DNA from: Peptococcaceae bacterium UBA5752
Lineage (GTDB): Bacteria > Bacillota > Dehalobacteriia > UBA4068
NCBI GenBank assembly: GCA_002419055.1
Contig: DIFI01000009.1
Coordinates: forward strand, 186,001 to 250,000
DNA: 64,000 nt
Direction of reading: 5' to 3'
In this document: positions 60,234 through 64,000 of the stretch, one piece after another
Layout: each line of letters starts with the position of its first letter
Position numbering within the stretch: position 1 is the stretch's first letter
Notes under the pieces: model-generated
The model's input: the letters and a program-made list of their open reading frames with translations, nothing else
The model's database searches: none
Told to the model about the DNA's origin: nothing
Translations under genes and position numbers: made by a program

Positions 60234-61802
60234 ATGAAAAAATCGCTGATACTTATCGTTGTTTGTCTATTTATTCTATGTTGTTCGGCTTCGTCCTGGG
60301 CTTACAGCGATACCCAAGGATTGAACACTACTACGCAACAAGCAATTGAGTCATTGAGTGAGCAGGGAGTATTTAACGGTTATAGTGACGGCAGTTTCCG
60401 ACCGGAGCAATATGTCAACCGCGCCGAATTTGCCAAAATTTGCTGCCTGTTGGCCGGATATCAAAAATCTGCAGTTAGCACCTCACCGTTCCCCGATGTT
60501 GCCGTCGGCCAATGGTATGACGGTTGGGTAGCAACAGCAGCTGATCAGCAGTTGATCAAAGGTTATGGCGATGGCAGTTTCTGTCCCGCCAAAACTATCA
60601 GCCAACAGGAGTTGCTGACGGTATTGGTAAGAATGTCAGGTATTGATGTAACAAATTTTAGCTGGCCGCAAGATTATTTGACTACTGCCGTATCATTAGG
60701 CTTTACCGACGGTATTACGCTCAAACCTACCGCAGCCGTTAGCCGAGCCACCTGTGCATTAATGGCGGCTAACTGGCTAACGTCGCTGGACAACCAAGAA
60801 CCTGAAACTTCCAATACATATGGCATTATTGTATCTATTGCTTCCGACCGTGTGTCAATATTCACCGCAGATGGCCAAACCGCCCACTACGATTGCAGCA
60901 CCGCCCAGATCCCCGCAAATACGCTACCCGGCAGTTTTGTTGAGGCGACAGTTGTTGACGGCGCAATCAGCAAGGTCATACAACTGATTTCACCGCTCAA
61001 AGGAACAGAGTCCTGGGATATCAGTTATGGAAAATTGGAAATCGACGGTACTTATTATGATATCAGCAGTACGGTGTTTATTGGCGCCAAATTTGCGATC
61101 AACAAACAATACAGCGCCGACAGTTTCCTTGGTCCAATAGTCGGCGATAACGCCAAAATTGCCGCTGCTAAAACCATTTATGGTGATCAGTTGGTTGTTG
61201 TTAAAGTTAACGGTAGCAATGTTGTTTATATGGTCAATTCCGGCTTGCATATCGGCAGCGCCTATGGAGTAATTGACGAAATCTTTTATGGCGCGGATGG
61301 TCGCTGCCTCAGCTTCATCAGCGACACTGATAATAGTTTGAAGCTTTCCGACAATGGCGCCGAGGTAGCGGCGATTATCGACGGTTACGATAGCGGTGCT
61401 TACAACTGTTGTTTTGTGCAGTACACGCTGTCAGATGATGATGGCGTAGAAATTACTGAAGCACCGCTGTTTGTGATCAACAACGGTGTCCGCCGGCTTA
61501 GTACCGAGGCGCTTGATTTGAGCAATTTTGATGACAGTTGGTACTGGGTGTTGTCCAATGGTTCGGTGTCTGTTACTTGCAGCAATGTTGCTTCTGTGAC
61601 GGCTCAAGTTGCCGATAAGTCTTCATCTTCAGTAACAATTGGTAACAGCATTTATAATATAGGCGTCATTAGCGATATCTATATCATAGGTTCTGATGGC
61701 ATCGTCAGTAGCGGTAGTATCAGAGATATCTCTGACGGGCAGGAGATCATCTCTATTGTTAATGATGAAAATGATGTCCTCTGGTTGTTCTGTTTCGAAT
61801 AA
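60234..61802 (+). CDS. Exported SLH-domain protein
   Basis: A 522-residue surface protein. A signal peptide (KKSLILIVVCLFIL, cleavage near SWA) is followed by three SLH repeats over residues of about 25-185 (FNGYSDGSFRPEQYVNRAEFAKI, IKGYGDGSFCPAKTISQQEL, and a more divergent third), which bind cell-wall polymer. The remaining 330 residues are beta-rich and contain repeated segments around short acidic turns, but match no family I can name. AGAGG precedes the ATG. It stands alone after ispA. Confidence 0.85.
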   Translation: MKKSLILIVVCLFILCCSASSWAYSDTQGLNTTTQQAIESLSEQGVFNGYSDGSFRPEQYVNRAEFAKICCLLAGYQKSAVSTSPFPDVAVGQWYDGWVATAADQQLIKGYGDGSFCPAKTISQQELLTVLVRMSGIDVTNFSWPQDYLTTAVSLGFTDGITLKPTAAVSRATCALMAANWLTSLDNQEPETSNTYGIIVSIASDRVSIFTADGQTAHYDCSTAQIPANTLPGSFVEATVVDGAISKVIQLISPLKGTESWDISYGKLEIDGTYYDISSTVFIGAKFAINKQYSADSFLGPIVGDNAKIAAAKTIYGDQLVVVKVNGSNVVYMVNSGLHIGSAYGVIDEIFYGADGRCLSFISDTDNSLKLSDNGAEVAAIIDGYDSGAYNCCFVQYTLSDDDGVEITEAPLFVINNGVRRLSTEALDLSNFDDSWYWVLSNGSVSVTCSNVASVTAQVADKSSSSVTIGNSIYNIGVISDIYIIGSDGIVSSGSIRDISDGQEIISIVNDENDVLWLFCFE

Positions 61803-61900
61803 TAGCTTTGTCCATTTTCGTTGTTTTTTTGCTGCTCCATGCTTGAGAAGCGAGTCACTGCATAAAATATTATATAATGCCGGAGCGAAAAGGTGATATT

Positions 61901-62290
61901 GTGACATTGGCGGTGTTTTTGCTCTTGTGCTCGCTGCTACTGCTATTATTTCTTTGGCTGCCACAGGCGCGTCCTGTAGTAGCTGAGGATTTATACTTGT
62001 TGGTGGAAGACGCGCTTCCCAATATTGAGTGGTTGCTGATGGAACTGCTGACAGTATCCTCTGGCCGACGACTGATCATTATTGATCAAAGTAAACATAG
62101 CGGTAAAGGCAAAAACATCGTTGCTTTGTTGGCCCGCCGATACGGTTTAGCGCTGATTAGTGAAGTGCCTGAGGGTGTTCAGCCATTAATTATCCGCCGC
62201 GGCGTTACTGCTGCAGGGCTAGTCAGACAATATCGGCAATTATTTAACAACGAGAATTCCGTTCCTCCGCCATCCTTACAGGATAGATAA
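61901..62290 (+). CDS. Hypothetical membrane-anchored protein
   Basis: A 129-residue protein with one N-terminal helix (LAVFLLLCSLLLLLFLWLP) and a cytoplasmic or external alpha/beta domain (RRLIIIDQSKHSGKGKNIVALLARRYGLALI). GTG 61901 is favoured by AAAGGTGAT upstream; ATG 61877 would sit on a TATATAAT-like promoter sequence and has no ribosome-binding site. I do not recognise the family. It lies 32 bases before comF on the same strand. Confidence 0.65.
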   Translation: MTLAVFLLLCSLLLLLFLWLPQARPVVAEDLYLLVEDALPNIEWLLMELLTVSSGRRLIIIDQSKHSGKGKNIVALLARRYGLALISEVPEGVQPLIIRRGVTAAGLVRQYRQLFNNENSVPPPSLQDR

Positions 62291-62322
62291 TACTTAGTAC
62301 AATCGAAAGGGTTGTATGATTG

Positions 62323-63051
62323 ATGCAAATGCAATCACAAAAGTCGCTCTTTTCGTGGTATAACGAGCTGATGCAGCTGTTGTTTCCACAGCGCAACTGC
62401 TTGCTTTGCGGCGAAGCTATAGAAGATGCCGGTATTTGTGACGACTGCGATCATAAACGGCGTTTACTGCTTAGCTGCTCTGTCTGCGCCACTTTTGTTG
62501 ATCAAAATGAGGCTGATAAATTATGCGATAATTGTCTTGCCCATCGCCGACACTTTAAGATGGCACGGGCAGCATTGCCATACCGTCAGTTACGTCAACA
62601 AATACTTGATTTCAAATATCAGCAGCAGACCTATTACAAGCGTCCCTTTGCTGCCCTTTTGGAAGCGGCATACCGGCAGCATTATCAGGGTATAGCTTTT
62701 GACGCTATCGTACCGCTGCCGATTACGCCATTGCGCCTGCAAGAACGCGGTTTTAACCAAAGTGAGCTTGTCACTGGGGTTTTAGCGCGGGAATTAGCTA
62801 TCAAACACCAACCGCAATTGCTCCGGCGGATCAAGGATACACCACCGCTTCACTCTGTCGATTGCCAGCAGCGACGGGTATTGCTGAAGGGCGCTTTTCT
62901 TGCCGACAAAGCTGTTCAAAGCAAGACAGTATTACTTGTTGATGATATATTTACAACCGGTGCTACCAGCGATGAGGCAAGTAAACAATTACTTGCTGCC
63001 GGTGCTGAAGCAGTCTATGTATTAACTATCTGCTCCAGTGAACAGTTGTGA
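62323..63051 (+). CDS. comF: ComF family protein (phosphoribosyltransferase-like)
   Basis: A 242-residue ComFC-type protein. Zinc-ribbon cysteines at CLLCGEAIEDAGICDDC, CSVC and CDNC occupy residues 25-72, followed by a phosphoribosyltransferase domain: PLPITPLRLQERGFNQSELV near residue 129 and the PRPP loop VLLVDDIFTTGATSDEA near residue 204. The family is needed for DNA uptake in competent bacteria; its precise reaction is unknown. ATG 62323 is chosen over an adjacent TTG. It precedes hpf, a common pairing. Confidence 0.93.
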   Translation: MQMQSQKSLFSWYNELMQLLFPQRNCLLCGEAIEDAGICDDCDHKRRLLLSCSVCATFVDQNEADKLCDNCLAHRRHFKMARAALPYRQLRQQILDFKYQQQTYYKRPFAALLEAAYRQHYQGIAFDAIVPLPITPLRLQERGFNQSELVTGVLARELAIKHQPQLLRRIKDTPPLHSVDCQQRRVLLKGAFLADKAVQSKTVLLVDDIFTTGATSDEASKQLLAAGAEAVYVLTICSSEQL

Positions 63052-63203
63052 CTTTAAAATAATTTCATTATTCGGCAGTTTTGTGCTATATACAACTAAA
63101 AATATCATAGCGGCAGGACTTTAGCTGACGGATAAGGAAATTATATATTAGCAAGTGCTTCCGTAAGTTTTACTGTTGTTTACAAAAATGAAGGGGTGAG
63201 ATT

Positions 63204-63731
63204 ATGAAACTTACTTTCAAAGCAAGAAACATGGAAATTAGTGAAGCCCTGCGTGACTATGTGGATAAAAGATTATCCAAATTCGACAAACTAATTGGCG
63301 CTGAGGATGCGTCAGTAGCGATGTCAATAATTCGTGGACGTAATCGTATTGAAGTCACCATTCCCTATAATGGTGTGACTATCCGCGGTGAAGAAGAAGG
63401 CTATGATATGTATGCCTGTATTGATAATGTTACAGATAAGTTGGAAAATCAGCTTCATAAATATAGAACAAGGTTAATCAGACGTTCCCGCGTAGCGGCA
63501 GCAAGAGAGGCCGCCGCCTCTGTTCCTGAAATATCAAATTATATCGAAGATGAGCCGCCGGTTAGAATCAAGTCTTATACAACCAAACCGATGCCGATAG
63601 ACGAGGCAGTGATGCAGATGAATCTGCTTGGTCATAATTTCTTCGTTTTTATCAATGATCAAGATCAAGCCGTAAATGTTATTTATCGTCGTAAAGACGG
63701 TGACTATGGCTTACTGGTACCAGAGAAATAA
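63204..63731 (+). CDS. hpf: Long-form ribosome hibernation promoting factor
   Basis: A 175-residue long HPF. The N-terminal domain (KLTFKARNMEISEALRDYVDKRLSKFDKLI) binds the 30S decoding centre. The C-terminal domain after about residue 118 (RIKSYTTKPMPIDEAVMQMNLLGHNFFVF and VNVIYRRKDGDYGLL) drives 100S dimer formation. GAAGGGGTGAG precedes the ATG. The 152-base leader shows no raiA-type RNA that I could recognise. Confidence 0.96.
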   Translation: MKLTFKARNMEISEALRDYVDKRLSKFDKLIGAEDASVAMSIIRGRNRIEVTIPYNGVTIRGEEEGYDMYACIDNVTDKLENQLHKYRTRLIRRSRVAAAREAAASVPEISNYIEDEPPVRIKSYTTKPMPIDEAVMQMNLLGHNFFVFINDQDQAVNVIYRRKDGDYGLLVPEK

Positions 63732-63760
63732 ATGCAATAAATATTAATTAAGTATTCAAT

Positions 63761-63982
63761 ATGAGGTCGTTCGAAACAGCTCTTCGTTCGGTATTGCGTG
63801 AAGATCCTGATGTGATTTTAGTCGGTGAGATGCGGGATTATAAAACTTTTTTCGCGGTAATTACTGCAGCCGAAACAGGGCACTTAGTATTGTCAACGCT
63901 GCATACATCGAGTGCCGCTAGAACAGTTGACAGAATTATTGATGTTTTCCCGTCCCAGACGCAAATTATCAGGTATTTTTAA
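63761..63982 (+). pseudogene. Remnant of a PilT/GspE-type secretion ATPase gene
   Basis: A 73-residue frame that is an internal piece of a type IV pilus retraction or assembly ATPase: [24 protein letters not shown] carries the Asp box and Walker B, and [26 protein letters not shown] is the next conserved block. A functional protein would have over 200 residues before this and about 100 after. It starts at once after hpf and meets a stop at 63982, so both ends are missing. The stop lies before the window edge. Confidence 0.8.
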
Positions 63983-64000
63983 ATGAGCTGGGTAAGATCA

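Noticed and set aside
63052..63203. raiA-type structured RNA before hpf
   Set aside because: The interval is about 150 bases and shows no strong nested stems or the expected size.

Overview
The window reads as chromosomal DNA of an anaerobic, endospore-forming Firmicute, probably Clostridia of a Peptococcaceae-like type or Negativicutes; the sequence cannot settle which. Support comes from a gerA-gerC-gerB germination operon, spoIIGA-sigE, an alpha/beta-type SASP gene, a CotJC-type manganese catalase, a four-subunit 2-oxoacid:ferredoxin oxidoreductase, oxygen-labile class I fumarase, hybrid cluster protein, S-layer-homology (SLH) proteins and a lipoteichoic-acid-synthase-type enzyme. Base composition is moderately AT-rich and genes are dense, with strong Shine-Dalgarno sites and many perfect hairpin terminators.

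Layout, left to right: korDABC (158-2850); ger operon (3002-6908); yerC-hisA-cysK-M50 protease-trpS-scpA-scpB (6974-11889); purF; trmL on the minus strand; tRNA-Pro; an MBOAT/DHHW O-acetylation pair (14228-16806); yigZ, SASP, spoIIGA-sigE, PAP2 phosphatase, pyridoxal kinase (16888-21584); Mn catalase; tadA; FMN riboswitch and ribU; yybS-rplI-dnaB (23928-26758); fumarase on the minus strand; aspartate aminotransferase; proB-proA-proC; an LTA synthase-like protein; an hcp nitrosative-stress module divergent from a Crp/Fnr regulator (35532-38641); corA; a DEAD-box helicase behind a leader attenuator; a DUF11 protein.

The most unusual region is a minus-strand operon at 42966-51709 with a divergent DUF4213/DUF364 gene at 51867-52619. 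It joins a complete ECF transporter (S component, CbiQ-type T, two CbiO-type ATPases) to four envelope proteins built on sulfite-oxidase-type molybdopterin-binding-like folds without the catalytic cysteine, a phosphodiesterase lipoprotein, and a MobB-like P-loop/Fe-S protein. I infer a capture, processing and import system for a nucleotide-linked cofactor or metal-pterin, possibly molybdenum or tungsten cofactor. The substrate is not proven.

The right part (52726-64000) holds a MATE transporter, a GrpB-family protein, a nitroreductase, a frameshifted GH25 lysozyme, comFB, tRNA-Leu, a structured leader with competing hairpins, a DUF4911 gene, xseA-xseB-ispA, an SLH protein, comF, hpf and a remnant of a PilT/GspE ATPase gene. 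Regulatory RNA is a recurring theme: an FMN riboswitch, a helicase attenuator, a terminator that buries the SASP ribosome-binding site, and the unidentified leader at 57263-57371.
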